This document shows, one piece after another, positions 55,872-64,000 of a stretch of DNA of 64,000 bases (its first letter is position 1; each line of letters starts with the position of its first letter). Below the pieces are notes generated by a model. That model did not search any database, was not told the origin of the DNA, and was given only the letters and a program-made list of their open reading frames with translations. A program made the position numbers and the translations under genes. The stretch is taken from NCBI RefSeq assembly GCF_020164495.1, contig NZ_JAIQYZ010000006.1, positions 62,001-126,000 on the forward strand. The letters run 5' to 3'. This DNA is from Psychroflexus lacisalsi (GTDB taxonomy: Bacteria > Bacteroidota > Bacteroidia > Flavobacteriales > Flavobacteriaceae).

Positions 55872-56648
55872 ATGAATGAAACACTTAAAGTTACCTATAT
55901 ACAAACCGAATTGACCTGGGAAAACCCAAAGGCCAACAAAGCCCATTTTGAAAAAAAACTTTCTGAATGTCCTGAAGATGCAGATCTCATTATTCTGCCT
56001 GAGATGTTTACCACAGGATTTTCCATGAACGCGGAAGCCAATGCTGAAGAAGCAGAAGTCGTTTTAAACTGGATGACACAGCAATCCAAAACTTTCCAGG
56101 TAGCGCTCACTGGGAGTGCCATGGTAAAAGTTGAAGGAATGTACTACAACCGAATGTTTTTTGTAACTCCAGATGGTTCCTATTCAAAATACGATAAAAA
56201 ACATTTATTCACTCTGGCTAAAGAGCATGAAACCTATGAGTCAGGCAATGAACGCTGTGTCGTGGACTACAAAGGTTGGAAACTGTGTTTGCAAGTCTGT
56301 TATGATTTACGATTCCCTGTTTGGGCCAGAAATAAAGACGATTATGATGCACTTATCTATGTGGCCAACTGGCCTAAAAAGCGCGTAGCTGCCTGGGACA
56401 TTTTACTTCAGGCCAGAGCTGTAGAGAATATGAGCTACTGCATTGGATTGAATATCGTTGGTATTGATGGCAATGATTTTCCTTACGTAGGCCATTCTGG
56501 AGCTTATGATGTACTTGGAAATAGCATGAGTCAGCACAATCCTGAAGAAGAAGCTATTGAAACAGTTGTTTTAGAAAAATCACATATCAAAGAGCTTAGA
56601 GAAAAATTAGGGTTTTTAAGGGACAGAGACCATTTTAGTATAAACTAA
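55872..56648 (+). CDS. Nitrilase-superfamily amidohydrolase (omega-amidase, YafV-like)
   Basis: A 258-residue cytosolic enzyme. The catalytic triad is visible: Glu44 (LPEMF), Lys110 (YDKKHLF) and Cys143 (QVCYDLRFP). The size and motifs fit YafV/NIT2-type omega-amidases, which hydrolyse alpha-ketoglutaramate and alpha-ketosuccinamate formed by transamination. It follows the ChaN-like gene closely, and its last 14 bases overlap the end of the convergent Ig-like lipoprotein gene. Confidence 0.9.
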   Translation: MNETLKVTYIQTELTWENPKANKAHFEKKLSECPEDADLIILPEMFTTGFSMNAEANAEEAEVVLNWMTQQSKTFQVALTGSAMVKVEGMYYNRMFFVTPDGSYSKYDKKHLFTLAKEHETYESGNERCVVDYKGWKLCLQVCYDLRFPVWARNKDDYDALIYVANWPKKRVAAWDILLQARAVENMSYCIGLNIVGIDGNDFPYVGHSGAYDVLGNSMSQHNPEEEAIETVVLEKSHIKELREKLGFLRDRDHFSIN

Positions 56649-58245
56649 TGGTCAGCACTTCATCTCTGTAAGGACGAAATTCAATTGGAATTGGATCGTA
56701 AAGTACAGGCTCTGCCTTAAGACCTTCCAAAAAATCACCAGTATCCCATCTGCCGTTAGCATTAAGGTCATAAATCAATCTAATATAATATGAACCTGGT
56801 TTTATTAATCTAAAATTAACCGTTTTATTTTTGGTTTCATAGACTGTTGATTCTACTTTACCTTTTTCATCAACAAGTTCTACTATAATTGGAAACTCAT
56901 CGACATTGGAAATAGTCAATTCAAGATTTCCAAAATCTTCAATAGATTTAGTATTGTAAGTATAATTAAGGCTGTCATTTTGAGTGTCAAAGAAATCGGT
57001 CACGGCACCAGGAAGAAGATCAATTTTATAAGATTGAGAGCCTTCTTTTTCAAATTTGAATACTAAATGATTATAGAGTGTATCTATCATCAAATCAAAT
57101 TCTACTGGAATAGAATCTTTATTCATCATACGAATAGAGTCTTTTTCGAATCTCGAAAAAGGGGTATTCGCCTTCAGTTTAAAATCAGTAAGAAGTTTGT
57201 TTTTGTCTGATTTTACCTCAGATATCTTTAGAGAATCCTCCTCTATTTGCTTAGGTCGTATTTCCAGAGTATCCGTTCTTCCCTCATTACTAAAAGCAAA
57301 AAGTAAGCTGTCTCTTTCTAAGTAAGGTTTGTACCAATAATGAATAGTGTCTGCTTTTTCATCTTTAAAATACTTAGCTTCAAAAGGCTCTTCTGTTTCA
57401 GAAATCAGGTCAATTTTATAATCTTCTAATCTTCCTTGAAAGCCAAATTCAAAATGTTGTTTTGAGATTTGTTTTGGTCGAAATCCTTCAAATTCTAGCT
57501 CTTCTTTAAACACCAGAATATCATAAAGCTGATTGGTTGGAATCTTGACGGTATCTTCTACAAAACCAATTTTATCCTGAGCGGGGTCAAATTTGTAGTT
57601 GTTGTTTTTATCTGAAATGGCCACCATTTTATAATTGCCTGGTTTCAAATTATCAAGGCTGAAAAGCGACGTTGAATCTCTTACAAAAGAGATATACTGC
57701 GGAATTTTATCATAAACAACCGAGTCTGAATAGGTGGAATCTAACGGATAAAGCATTACGGAAATATTTTCGTCTGAAACTCTGCTGTAGGCGTCAAAAA
57801 CATTTCCTTCTACCTGAAGAGAATCTATATAATCTCCAGTTGAAAATACGTATTTGAAGTAAGGAAGTGTATTCCCCTCATTATTATCATTGATACTTGT
57901 TCCAAAGTTGACCGTATAAGTAATGTTGTCTTCTAGTGAATCTCTTGGAATGTCAAGTCTTACATATCTGCTGGCTGGACCAAGTGGATAAATATTTGGC
58001 CTGGGCTCTATAGGTGGGGAAAAGATAATTTGTTGACGTGGATTGTCTAATTTGACATATTCGTTGAAGTTGATAATAACTTCCTTCTTTTTATAATTGG
58101 TTGAATAGTTTTCTGGATTGGAGCTTACCACCTTTGGAGGATCTTCATCTACAGGACCTCCATCTGGTCTTCCTCGCTGAGCACACGAAGAAATAAGGAT
58201 GACTAAAATAATAACGGATAAAAATTTGAAAAAATGAATTTTCAT
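56635..58245 (-). CDS. Ig-like domain lipoprotein
   Basis: A 536-residue surface or periplasmic lipoprotein. The N-terminus (SVIILVILISSCAQRGRPDGG) is a lipobox with Cys about 22, followed by the SbsA-type Ig-like domain PPKVVSSNPEN and NFNEYVKLDNP. Further repeats of beta-sandwich type continue (EISENISVMLYPLD, LKPGNYKMVAISDKNNNYKF), and the C-terminus repeats GSYYIRLIYDLNANGRWDTG. An in-frame TTG 33 bases upstream is a weaker start. comF lies 46 bases upstream on the same strand. The role is probably structural. Confidence 0.85.
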   Translation of the reverse strand: MKIHFFKFLSVIILVILISSCAQRGRPDGGPVDEDPPKVVSSNPENYSTNYKKKEVIINFNEYVKLDNPRQQIIFSPPIEPRPNIYPLGPASRYVRLDIPRDSLEDNITYTVNFGTSINDNNEGNTLPYFKYVFSTGDYIDSLQVEGNVFDAYSRVSDENISVMLYPLDSTYSDSVVYDKIPQYISFVRDSTSLFSLDNLKPGNYKMVAISDKNNNYKFDPAQDKIGFVEDTVKIPTNQLYDILVFKEELEFEGFRPKQISKQHFEFGFQGRLEDYKIDLISETEEPFEAKYFKDEKADTIHYWYKPYLERDSLLFAFSNEGRTDTLEIRPKQIEEDSLKISEVKSDKNKLLTDFKLKANTPFSRFEKDSIRMMNKDSIPVEFDLMIDTLYNHLVFKFEKEGSQSYKIDLLPGAVTDFFDTQNDSLNYTYNTKSIEDFGNLELTISNVDEFPIIVELVDEKGKVESTVYETKNKTVNFRLIKPGSYYIRLIYDLNANGRWDTGDFLEGLKAEPVLYDPIPIEFRPYRDEVLTISLY

Positions 58246-58291
58246 AACTGGAAATAAGTTTCTGCAAAGAAACAACAAAATATAGATTTTA

Positions 58292-58972
58292 CTATTTGCT
58301 TACCGCTATTGTTGCAATGTTGAGGCTATCAACTCCAGCAGTCTTCAAAGCAAGATAACAGGCCTCCAAGGTTGCACCTGTAGTGACCAAATCATCTACC
58401 AAAAGAATAGTCTTACCAGATAAAATAGCTTGTCCTTCAACATAAAAATGATTGGTCACCACTTCAGTTCTAGCCAATCTATTTTTGAAAACTTGTGTTT
58501 TGGAATTAGATCTCCTTTTCAATAACGTATCGTTATATATTGCTGAAAGCTTTTCAGCAATCGCTTTTCCAAAGCCTTCTACCTGGTTGTAACCTCTTTC
58601 TCTAAAACGCTGTTTATGCAGAGGGACAGGCAAAACAACATCTATTTTAATCTTCCATTTGCTGGCAACCAACAATTCACCGAGCCATTCTCCAAGGTGA
58701 TAGCTCAGTCCCTCATTCCCTTTATACTTTAAATCGTGAATCAAATTTTGAACAATTCCTTTCTTTTCAAAATAGAACAAACTTGCTGCTTGGTTAAGGA
58801 GTACCCTACCGTAAAGAATCTTATGCAAATCGTGGTCTCCATCAAAAAAGTTAGGATAAAGCGGTAATTCATTTCTGCAAAATGTACATATCAACTTTTC
58901 ATCCTTTAATAAAGCAGTTTCACAACAAGCACAAAGTTGGGGAAACAGAAAGTTTTTAAAATCCTGAAGCAT
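58292..58972 (-). CDS. comF: ComF-family phosphoribosyltransferase-like protein
   Basis: A 226-residue protein with the ComF layout: an N-terminal zinc-ribbon-like segment (LCACCETALL, then ICTFCRNEL) and a type I phosphoribosyltransferase domain. LPVPLHKQRFRERGYNQ and the PRPP loop LLVDDLVTTGATL are clear. ComF supports uptake of transforming DNA in several bacteria; no other competence genes are in the window, so its use here is uncertain. Confidence 0.93.
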   Translation of the reverse strand: MLQDFKNFLFPQLCACCETALLKDEKLICTFCRNELPLYPNFFDGDHDLHKILYGRVLLNQAASLFYFEKKGIVQNLIHDLKYKGNEGLSYHLGEWLGELLVASKWKIKIDVVLPVPLHKQRFRERGYNQVEGFGKAIAEKLSAIYNDTLLKRRSNSKTQVFKNRLARTEVVTNHFYVEGQAILSGKTILLVDDLVTTGATLEACYLALKTAGVDSLNIATIAVSK

Positions 58973-59104
58973 CTGATAATAAATTGGTTGTATTAAAGTT
59001 AGGAAAAAAATCAGACTGTTAGGATTAAATTTTACATTGAGAGAATTAAGCTGATATTAAAAGAATATTTGTTGACGAACTCCTCAATTAAAGTCTTGTT
59101 TTTT

Positions 59105-59112
59105 TACTTTTG
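59105..59112 (+). promoter_or_regulatory. -7 promoter element of glyQS
   Basis: TACTTTTG matches TAnnTTTG exactly and is only 4 bases from the ATG at 59117, which implies a leaderless transcript. No convincing -33 element was found. Confidence 0.65.
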
Positions 59113-59116
59113 CGTC

Positions 59117-60655
59117 ATGGCACAAGAACAAGACAAATTCAAAAAAGTAATATCCCACGCTAAAGAGTATGGGTACATTTTTTCTTCGAGCGAGATCTAT
59201 GACGGGTTAAGCGCAGTCTACGATTACGGACAAAACGGGGTAGAACTAAAAAACAACATCAAAGCTTATTGGTGGAAAAGCATGGTACAACTTCACGAAG
59301 AAATTGTTGGCCTGGATGCTGCCATCCTGATGCACCCAAATACCTGGAAAGCTTCAGGTCACGTGGACGCCTTTAACGATCCTATGATCGACAACAAGGA
59401 TTCTAAAAAAAGATACAGGGCCGATGTTCTGGTTGAAGATTATGTAGAAAAAATTGAGCAAAAAGCTCAAAAAGAAATTGCCAAAGCAAGGAAACGCTTT
59501 GGAGATAAATTTGACGAGCAGGAGTTTGTCACTACACATCCTAGAGTGGTCAAGTACAGAGCCCAGTCCAAGGAAATTCTTACACGTTTAGCAAACTCGT
59601 TAACCGATGAAGATCTAGACGACGTCAAAGCGCTTATTGAAGAACTTGAGATTGCTTGTCCTGTGAGTGGATCCAGGGACTGGACCAACGTGAAACAATT
59701 TAACCTGATGTTTGGAACCAAATTAGGTGCATCAGCTGAATCGGCTTCAGATTTATACTTAAGGCCCGAAACCGCACAGGGGATTTTTGTAAACTTTTCA
59801 AATGTTCAAAAAACCGGGCGAATGAAGATTCCGTTTGGAATCGCACAGATAGGAAAAGCCTTCAGGAATGAAATTGTGGCCAGACAATTCATTTTCCGTC
59901 AACGTGAGTTTGAGCAAATGGAAATGCAATATTTTGTGCGTCCGGGCGATGAACTTAAGTGGTTTGAACACTGGAAAGACATTAGATCCAAATGGCACAG
60001 ATCATTAGGTCTTGGTGAAGAAAATTACAGATTCCATGATCACGAAAAGATGGCGCATTATGCCAATGCTGCTACAGATATTGAATTTAATTTTCCTTTC
60101 GGCTTTAAAGAATTAGAAGGAATTCATTCCAGAACAGACTTTGACTTAAAGGCTCACGAAAACCTATCTGGGAAAAAGTTACAATTTTATGATCCAGAGC
60201 TGGGCAAAAATTATGTGCCTTACGTCATTGAAACTTCAGTAGGACTAGACAGAATGTTTTTGGCCGTATTTTCTAGCGCTTTGCAAGAGGAGACCCTAGA
60301 GGATGGAAGCACCAGAACAGTGTTAAAAATACCTTCAGTGATTGCGCCGGTAAAAGCTGCGGTGTTCCCACTTATCAAAAAAGATGGATTACCAGAAATT
60401 GCTCAGGAGATTTTGAAAGATTTACAATGGGACTTTAATGTGATGTACGACGAGAAAGATGCTGTAGGAAGACGTTACAGAAGGCAAGATGCTGCTGGGA
60501 CACCGTTTTGTATTACGGTAGATCATGACACCAAAGAAGATAACTCTGTCACTATACGCTACAGGGATACCATGGAGCAGAAGCGTGTTCCAATATCTGA
60601 AGTAAAATCAATAATTCAACAGAATATTGATTTTAAAACTTGGCTGGATATTTAA
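59117..60655 (+). CDS. glyQS: Glycine-tRNA ligase (single-chain, class II)
   Basis: A 512-residue aminoacyl-tRNA synthetase of the alpha2 (eukaryote/archaea-like) kind rather than the split alpha2beta2 form. The class II motifs are visible: motif 2 in GIAQIGKAFRNEI and FRQREFEQMEMQYF, and motif 3 in ETSVGLDRMFLAV. The anticodon-binding domain follows (APVKAAVFPLIKK). An in-frame TTG 48 bases upstream is outside the transcript, since the -7 box lies between. Confidence 0.96.
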   Translation: MAQEQDKFKKVISHAKEYGYIFSSSEIYDGLSAVYDYGQNGVELKNNIKAYWWKSMVQLHEEIVGLDAAILMHPNTWKASGHVDAFNDPMIDNKDSKKRYRADVLVEDYVEKIEQKAQKEIAKARKRFGDKFDEQEFVTTHPRVVKYRAQSKEILTRLANSLTDEDLDDVKALIEELEIACPVSGSRDWTNVKQFNLMFGTKLGASAESASDLYLRPETAQGIFVNFSNVQKTGRMKIPFGIAQIGKAFRNEIVARQFIFRQREFEQMEMQYFVRPGDELKWFEHWKDIRSKWHRSLGLGEENYRFHDHEKMAHYANAATDIEFNFPFGFKELEGIHSRTDFDLKAHENLSGKKLQFYDPELGKNYVPYVIETSVGLDRMFLAVFSSALQEETLEDGSTRTVLKIPSVIAPVKAAVFPLIKKDGLPEIAQEILKDLQWDFNVMYDEKDAVGRRYRRQDAAGTPFCITVDHDTKEDNSVTIRYRDTMEQKRVPISEVKSIIQQNIDFKTWLDI

Positions 60656-60736
60656 AAATTTATGATTTTTTTGAGATCATCATATTGATAATTAATTGTT
60701 AACCGTGCTTTAACAGCAAAAACAGTGATAAAGCAT

Positions 60737-60744
60737 TAGTTTTG
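60737..60744 (+). promoter_or_regulatory. -7 promoter element of the YtxH operon
   Basis: TAGTTTTG matches TAnnTTTG and lies 25 bases before the ATG at 60770. Confidence 0.6.
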
Positions 60745-60769
60745 TGTTAAACATTAAAAAATATTTAAA

Positions 60770-61114
60770 ATGGCAAATAACACAGGGAATACAATTTTAG
60801 CATTGTTAACAGGAACAGCTGTTGGTGTAGGTTTAGGATTGTTATACGCTCCTCAAAGCGGTAAAAAAACAAGAAAGCAACTTAGAGATGAGTCGGATCA
60901 TTTACAAGATAACTTGAATAAAAAGTATAAAGAAACTTCATCTCAACTAAGTGAGTATGCAGCTGAAGCTAAAAAAAATATTGAAGAAAAATTAGAAAAA
61001 ACATTTTCTTCAGTAAATAATAAGGCTGACGATATGCTTACAAAACTTGAAGGCGAACTAGGGGAACTTAAAAAGAAAAACTCTGACCTTCAGAAAGAAT
61101 TGAAAAAGAAATAA
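60770..61114 (+). CDS. YtxH-domain protein
   Basis: A 114-residue protein with a Gly-rich hydrophobic helix at about 8-26 (ILALLTGTAVGVGLGLLYAP) followed by the conserved YAPQSGKKTRKQL and a long charged coiled coil. This is the YtxH/gas-vesicle-like layout, often induced by stress, with unknown mechanism. Two short genes follow 18 bases later and then with overlap, so the three are one unit. Confidence 0.88.
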   Translation: MANNTGNTILALLTGTAVGVGLGLLYAPQSGKKTRKQLRDESDHLQDNLNKKYKETSSQLSEYAAEAKKNIEEKLEKTFSSVNNKADDMLTKLEGELGELKKKNSDLQKELKKK

Positions 61115-61132
61115 TTCAACTAATTATTTTTT

Positions 61133-61504
61133 ATGAAGAATTCAATCGGAAATCATTTTGAAAATCTTTCACAAGATACTAAAGATGCGATAGATAATTC
61201 CATAAAATACTACAAGTTAGACCTCCTTAAAAAAACTGCTTTAAGTTTGATTATTGGAGGTCAATTTGTTCTTAAGATCGGTATTCTTGTCTTAGTATTA
61301 TTTTTTGTGTCTATTGGTCTTTCTTTTTTGATAGGTAATAAATTGGGGACAGTTTCTTACGGCTTTTTTGTTGTAGGGGGTTTTTATTTATTTATTCTTA
61401 TTATAATCAGTTTATTTGGAAAAAAACTATTGGAGAAACCAGTTTTTAATCTTCTGAATAAGATTTTATATTTAAACGACGATTTGAAAGATGATAAGTC
61501 ATGA
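61133..61504 (+). CDS. Holin-like/membrane protein (phage holin family, competence-type)
   Basis: A 123-residue protein with an amphipathic start (NHFENLSQDTKDAIDNSIKY), then two transmembrane helices (about 50-67 and 79-100) and a basic tail. This resembles the 'phage holin family' proteins that accompany YtxH genes in Bacteroidetes; I see no lysis genes, so a stress or envelope role is likelier than phage lysis. Its stop overlaps the next start by 4 bases. Confidence 0.7.
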   Translation: MKNSIGNHFENLSQDTKDAIDNSIKYYKLDLLKKTALSLIIGGQFVLKIGILVLVLFFVSIGLSFLIGNKLGTVSYGFFVVGGFYLFILIIISLFGKKLLEKPVFNLLNKILYLNDDLKDDKS

Positions 61505-61716
61505 AAAAATATAATTCATTTAAAGAAATCGATCAAGATTTAAAACTCTTGAAAGTTCAAGCTGAAATAAGTAAGCAGAAAGTCAATATTGATTTGGCTT
61601 ACATCAAGCGAGCATTTTCATTCACCAATATATTTGCAGAGCTAGTGTCTTATTTTGGGCAAAGAGCGATTTATGCAAGAATAGGAAATCAAATTTTAAG
61701 GAAATTTGGGTTATAA
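61501..61716 (+). CDS. Small uncharacterised protein (71 aa)
   Basis: A 71-residue protein without membrane segments, opening MKKYNSFKEIDQDLKLLKVQ and continuing with a basic helical stretch. Similar small proteins follow YtxH/holin-like pairs in Flavobacteriia (I recall the DUF6327 label, not certain). Translational coupling is suggested by the ATGA overlap with the previous gene. The function is unknown. Confidence 0.65.
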   Translation: MKKYNSFKEIDQDLKLLKVQAEISKQKVNIDLAYIKRAFSFTNIFAELVSYFGQRAIYARIGNQILRKFGL

Positions 61717-61736
61717 CTATTGATTTTATTGAAACT

Positions 61737-61772
61737 AAAAAGGCCTGTAATTTTGATTACAGGCCTTTTTAA
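61737..61772. terminator. Bidirectional terminator
   Basis: A perfect 15-bp stem (61737-61751 with 61756-61770, AAAAAGGCCTGTAAT type) has loop TTTG. It lies between the convergent YtxH operon and SPFH gene. Confidence 0.9.
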
Positions 61773-61789
61773 TTAGAACTTACTTAAGT

Positions 61790-62746
61790 TTATTTACTTT
61801 CTTTCGAATCATCCTTGGCTTTTTGCTCTTTTCGCTCATTTTGCTTTTTCATTTCTTCGCCTATTTGGCTTGAAGCAGTAAAAGAAGCAATCATATCGTT
61901 CAGCATATTACTTCCTGCTTCTGGAGCATTGGGTAACAAAATTAAATTAGAATTGGATTGACTACCGACAGACTGCAGCGTATCGTAATGCTGCGTCACA
62001 ACGATTAAAGCAGATGCTTCCTGAGAATTGATACCAACATTGTTCAGTACCTCTACACTTTCCTCCAGACCTCTGGCTATCTCTCTACGCTGATCGGCGA
62101 TACCCTGACCTTGAAGACGCTTGCTTTCTGCTTCCGCTCTGGCGACTGCTACGATTTTAATTCGTTCTGCTTCTCCTTCAAATTCAGCAGCTACTTTTTC
62201 GCGTTCTGAGGCGTTGATTCTGTTCATGGAATCCTTTACCTTCTCGTCTGGATCAATGTCCGTCACGAGTGTTCTAATGATATCATACCCATAGTCGAGC
62301 ATGGCATCATTAAGTTCTGTTTTCACAGCGTTGGCAATATCATCTTTACGTTCAAAGACATCATCCAACTTCATCTTAGGAACTTCAGCACGAACAACGT
62401 CAAATACATAAGAAGTTATCTGAGCGCTTGGGCTTTCCAGCTTGTAGAACGCATCATAGATTTTAGATCTTGTGACCTGATATTGAACCGAAACTTTTAA
62501 ATGGACAAACACATCGTCCTTTGTTTTTGTTTCAACATTGACATCCAGCTGCTGAATTTTCAAATTGATTCTTCCAGCGATTTTGTCTACTACTGGAATT
62601 TTGAAATGCAAGCCTGAATTTCTTAAAACTTGAAAACGTCCAAAGCGTTCCACAAGCGCAGCAGTTTGTTGTTTTACCGTGAAAATGCCGCTTATAATGA
62701 TGAAAAAAACAATCACCACTACAAAAATACTTAGTATTGATCCCAT
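61790..62746 (-). CDS. SPFH/band 7 membrane protein (stomatin-like)
   Basis: A 318-residue protein with an N-terminal transmembrane helix (about 4-22) followed by the SPFH domain (VKQQTAALVERFGRF, GLHFKIPVVDKIAGRINLK) and a long helical tail rich in Glu, Ala and Arg (AEFEGEAERIKIVAVARAEA). It fits QmcA/HflK-like stomatins that scaffold membrane proteases such as FtsH. It lies alone, with a terminator shared with the YtxH operon. The partner is not visible. Confidence 0.92.
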   Translation of the reverse strand: MGSILSIFVVVIVFFIIISGIFTVKQQTAALVERFGRFQVLRNSGLHFKIPVVDKIAGRINLKIQQLDVNVETKTKDDVFVHLKVSVQYQVTRSKIYDAFYKLESPSAQITSYVFDVVRAEVPKMKLDDVFERKDDIANAVKTELNDAMLDYGYDIIRTLVTDIDPDEKVKDSMNRINASEREKVAAEFEGEAERIKIVAVARAEAESKRLQGQGIADQRREIARGLEESVEVLNNVGINSQEASALIVVTQHYDTLQSVGSQSNSNLILLPNAPEAGSNMLNDMIASFTASSQIGEEMKKQNERKEQKAKDDSKESK

Positions 62747-62816
62747 ATTAAATAATTAGATTATTCAATAAAAATAGAACTTTAAGTCTATTAATAGTGT
62801 TTATTAACTTAAAAAG

Positions 62817-64000
62817 TTATGACAATTCTTCAATGGCAAAATTAAGTCTGGAAATGGTTTCAGCTTTACCAATTGATGTAGCAATATGAAAGGCATCTGG
62901 GCCTTGCATAGCACCAACTAGCGATAAGCGTAAAGGTTGCATAATTTTTCCAAAACCAAGATCCTGGGTGTTGATCCAATCTTTGACTTCCGACTGAACA
63001 TTGCTTTGAGAAAAGTCCTCGATACTTTCAAGCTTACCTATTAAGGCACGCATCCATTCCTGAGAATCTTTTTTCCAGGCCTTCTTTGCAGATTTTTCAT
63101 CAAATGCTGTAGGCGCTTTAAAATAGAAAGATGACAATTCCCAAAATTCTGAAACAAACGTCGCACGCTCTCTTATGGTTTTGACAACTTCTTCTATATA
63201 GGATTTGTCTGCTTTGACCCCTTTCTCTTCTAGAATTGGCATAAATTGGTCAACCAATTCTCCCGCAGGTCTTTCTTGCAGGTAATGATGCTGGAACCAT
63301 TCTGTTTTTTCAGGATCAAATTTAGCACCAGATTTATGCACCCGTGTTAATTCAAACTTTTGACTCATCTCTTCTAATGAGAAAAATTCCTGATCGGTTC
63401 CATCATTCCAGCCAAGAAGAGCTAACATGTTGGTCAAGGTTTCCGGAAGGTAGCCTTCTTCTCTGTAACCTGCAGAGACATTGCCAGTTTCCGGATCTTT
63501 CCATTCTATTGGAAACACAGGAAATCCAAGTTGATCACCATCACGTTTGCTCAATTTTCCTTTTCCGCTAGGTTTAAGAATAAGCGGCAGGTGAGCAAAT
63601 TTTGGCACCTCCCAACCAAAGGCTTGATAGAGAGAAACGTGAAGTGGAAGCGAAGGCAACCACTCTTCGCCTCTTATCACATGCGTGATGCGCATCAGGT
63701 GGTCATCCACAATATTGGCCAGGTGATACGTAGGCATCCCGTCGCTTTTGAAAAGTATCTTGTCATCCAGAACTTCAGTATCGACTTCAATGTAACCTCT
63801 TATCTCATCGTGAAATTCCAAAGTTTTATGTGCTTCGGTTTTAAAACGAATCACATAGTCATCGTTTTTATCTAATCTTTCTTTTAGCTCTTCTAAAGAA
63901 AGGCTAAGAGAATTATTCAAAGCATCTCTGTTTTTTGGACCGTAACTGAATTTTGTACCTTCTTTTTCAGCTTCTTTTCGCTTGGCGTCTAGCTCCTCTG
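62817..64000 (-). CDS. gltX: Glutamate-tRNA ligase, 3' portion (5' end outside the window)
   Basis: The minus-strand frame runs off the right edge, so only about 394 C-terminal residues are visible. The KMSKS-type motif KLSKRDG follows HLPLILKPSGKG, and RITHVIRGEEWLPS, HVSLYQAFGW and LPETLTNMLALLGWN are GltX landmarks. The C-terminus is the anticodon-binding helical domain. An internal TTG (63920) could be mistaken for a start, but the frame stays open upstream and the expected HIGH region is missing. Confidence 0.95.
   Translation of the reverse strand, partial: EELDAKRKEAEKEGTKFSYGPKNRDALNNSLSLSLEELKERLDKNDDYVIRFKTEAHKTLEFHDEIRGYIEVDTEVLDDKILFKSDGMPTYHLANIVDDHLMRITHVIRGEEWLPSLPLHVSLYQAFGWEVPKFAHLPLILKPSGKGKLSKRDGDQLGFPVFPIEWKDPETGNVSAGYREEGYLPETLTNMLALLGWNDGTDQEFFSLEEMSQKFELTRVHKSGAKFDPEKTEWFQHHYLQERPAGELVDQFMPILEEKGVKADKSYIEEVVKTIRERATFVSEFWELSSFYFKAPTAFDEKSAKKAWKKDSQEWMRALIGKLESIEDFSQSNVQSEVKDWINTQDLGFGKIMQPLRLSLVGAMQGPDAFHIATSIGKAETISRLNFAIEELS

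Noticed and set aside
61133-61504. Phage lysis module
   Set aside because: The holin-like protein has no endolysin or other phage genes near and sits in a YtxH operon typical of chromosomal stress genes.
1-64000. Prophage, integron or transposon
   Set aside because: No transposase, integrase, attachment repeats or structural phage genes were seen on either strand.

Overview
The window looks like a chromosomal segment from a member of the Flavobacteriaceae (Bacteroidetes). The DNA is AT-rich, and at least sixteen genes are preceded by the Bacteroidetes -7 promoter element TAnnTTTG. Purine-rich Shine-Dalgarno sites are largely missing. Many proteins are of types common in this group: DUF3109, ligase-associated exonuclease, GIN-domain protein, an ABC permease fused to an M1 peptidase, M56/BlaI pairs, b558-type SdhC and single-chain GlyRS. 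I cannot name the genus. I saw no rRNA, tRNA, insertion sequence or CRISPR array.

Layout. 1-0.4 kb: two fragments of GIY-YIG nuclease genes. 0.4-10.4 kb: prolyl oligopeptidase, asd, an ABC-F protein, a methyltransferase, two tiny membrane proteins and mfd. 10.6-18 kb (minus strand): one tightly packed operon read as M23 peptidase, GH3 protein, a DUF6909-like protein, then rfbB-rfbA-rfbC-rfbD for dTDP-L-rhamnose. 18-27 kb: tatA, lpxH, a GIN-domain protein, an exonuclease of the ligase-associated type without its ligase, and an ABC ATPase with a permease-aminopeptidase fusion, followed by a ten-copy 8-bp tandem repeat, hairpins and marC. 27-36 kb: DUF3109 protein, nrdB-nrdA (two DnaA-box sequences upstream), a BlaI/M56 signalling pair and a dGTPase. 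36-47 kb: hydrolase, aminopeptidase P, sdhCAB, WYL regulator, threonine dehydrogenase, a lipoprotein, an NTF2-like protein and an M13 peptidase.

47.7-52.4 kb is the most distinctive part: a compact cassette that looks like a bacteriocin or secreted-peptide system. It has a membrane protein, a membrane-anchored CxxC thioredoxin-like protein, a C39-peptidase ABC exporter, two small precursors each with a 15-residue double-glycine leader and two cysteines in the core, and a 50-residue two-helix membrane protein that could give immunity. A convergent XRE-type regulator between exporter and precursors carries an in-frame TAG stop.

52.5-64 kb: DPP-type S9 peptidase, ChaN-like protein, omega-amidase-like nitrilase, Ig-like lipoprotein, comF, glycyl-tRNA synthetase, a YtxH/holin-like trio, an SPFH protein and the 3' part of gltX, which runs off the window.

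Several starts were placed by the promoter. Where a TTG codon lies inside the TAnnTTTG element I rejected it and used the next downstream ATG or TTG. For mfd, the DUF3109 gene and glyQS the chosen ATG lies only 4-6 bases after the element, which suggests leaderless or nearly leaderless mRNAs.
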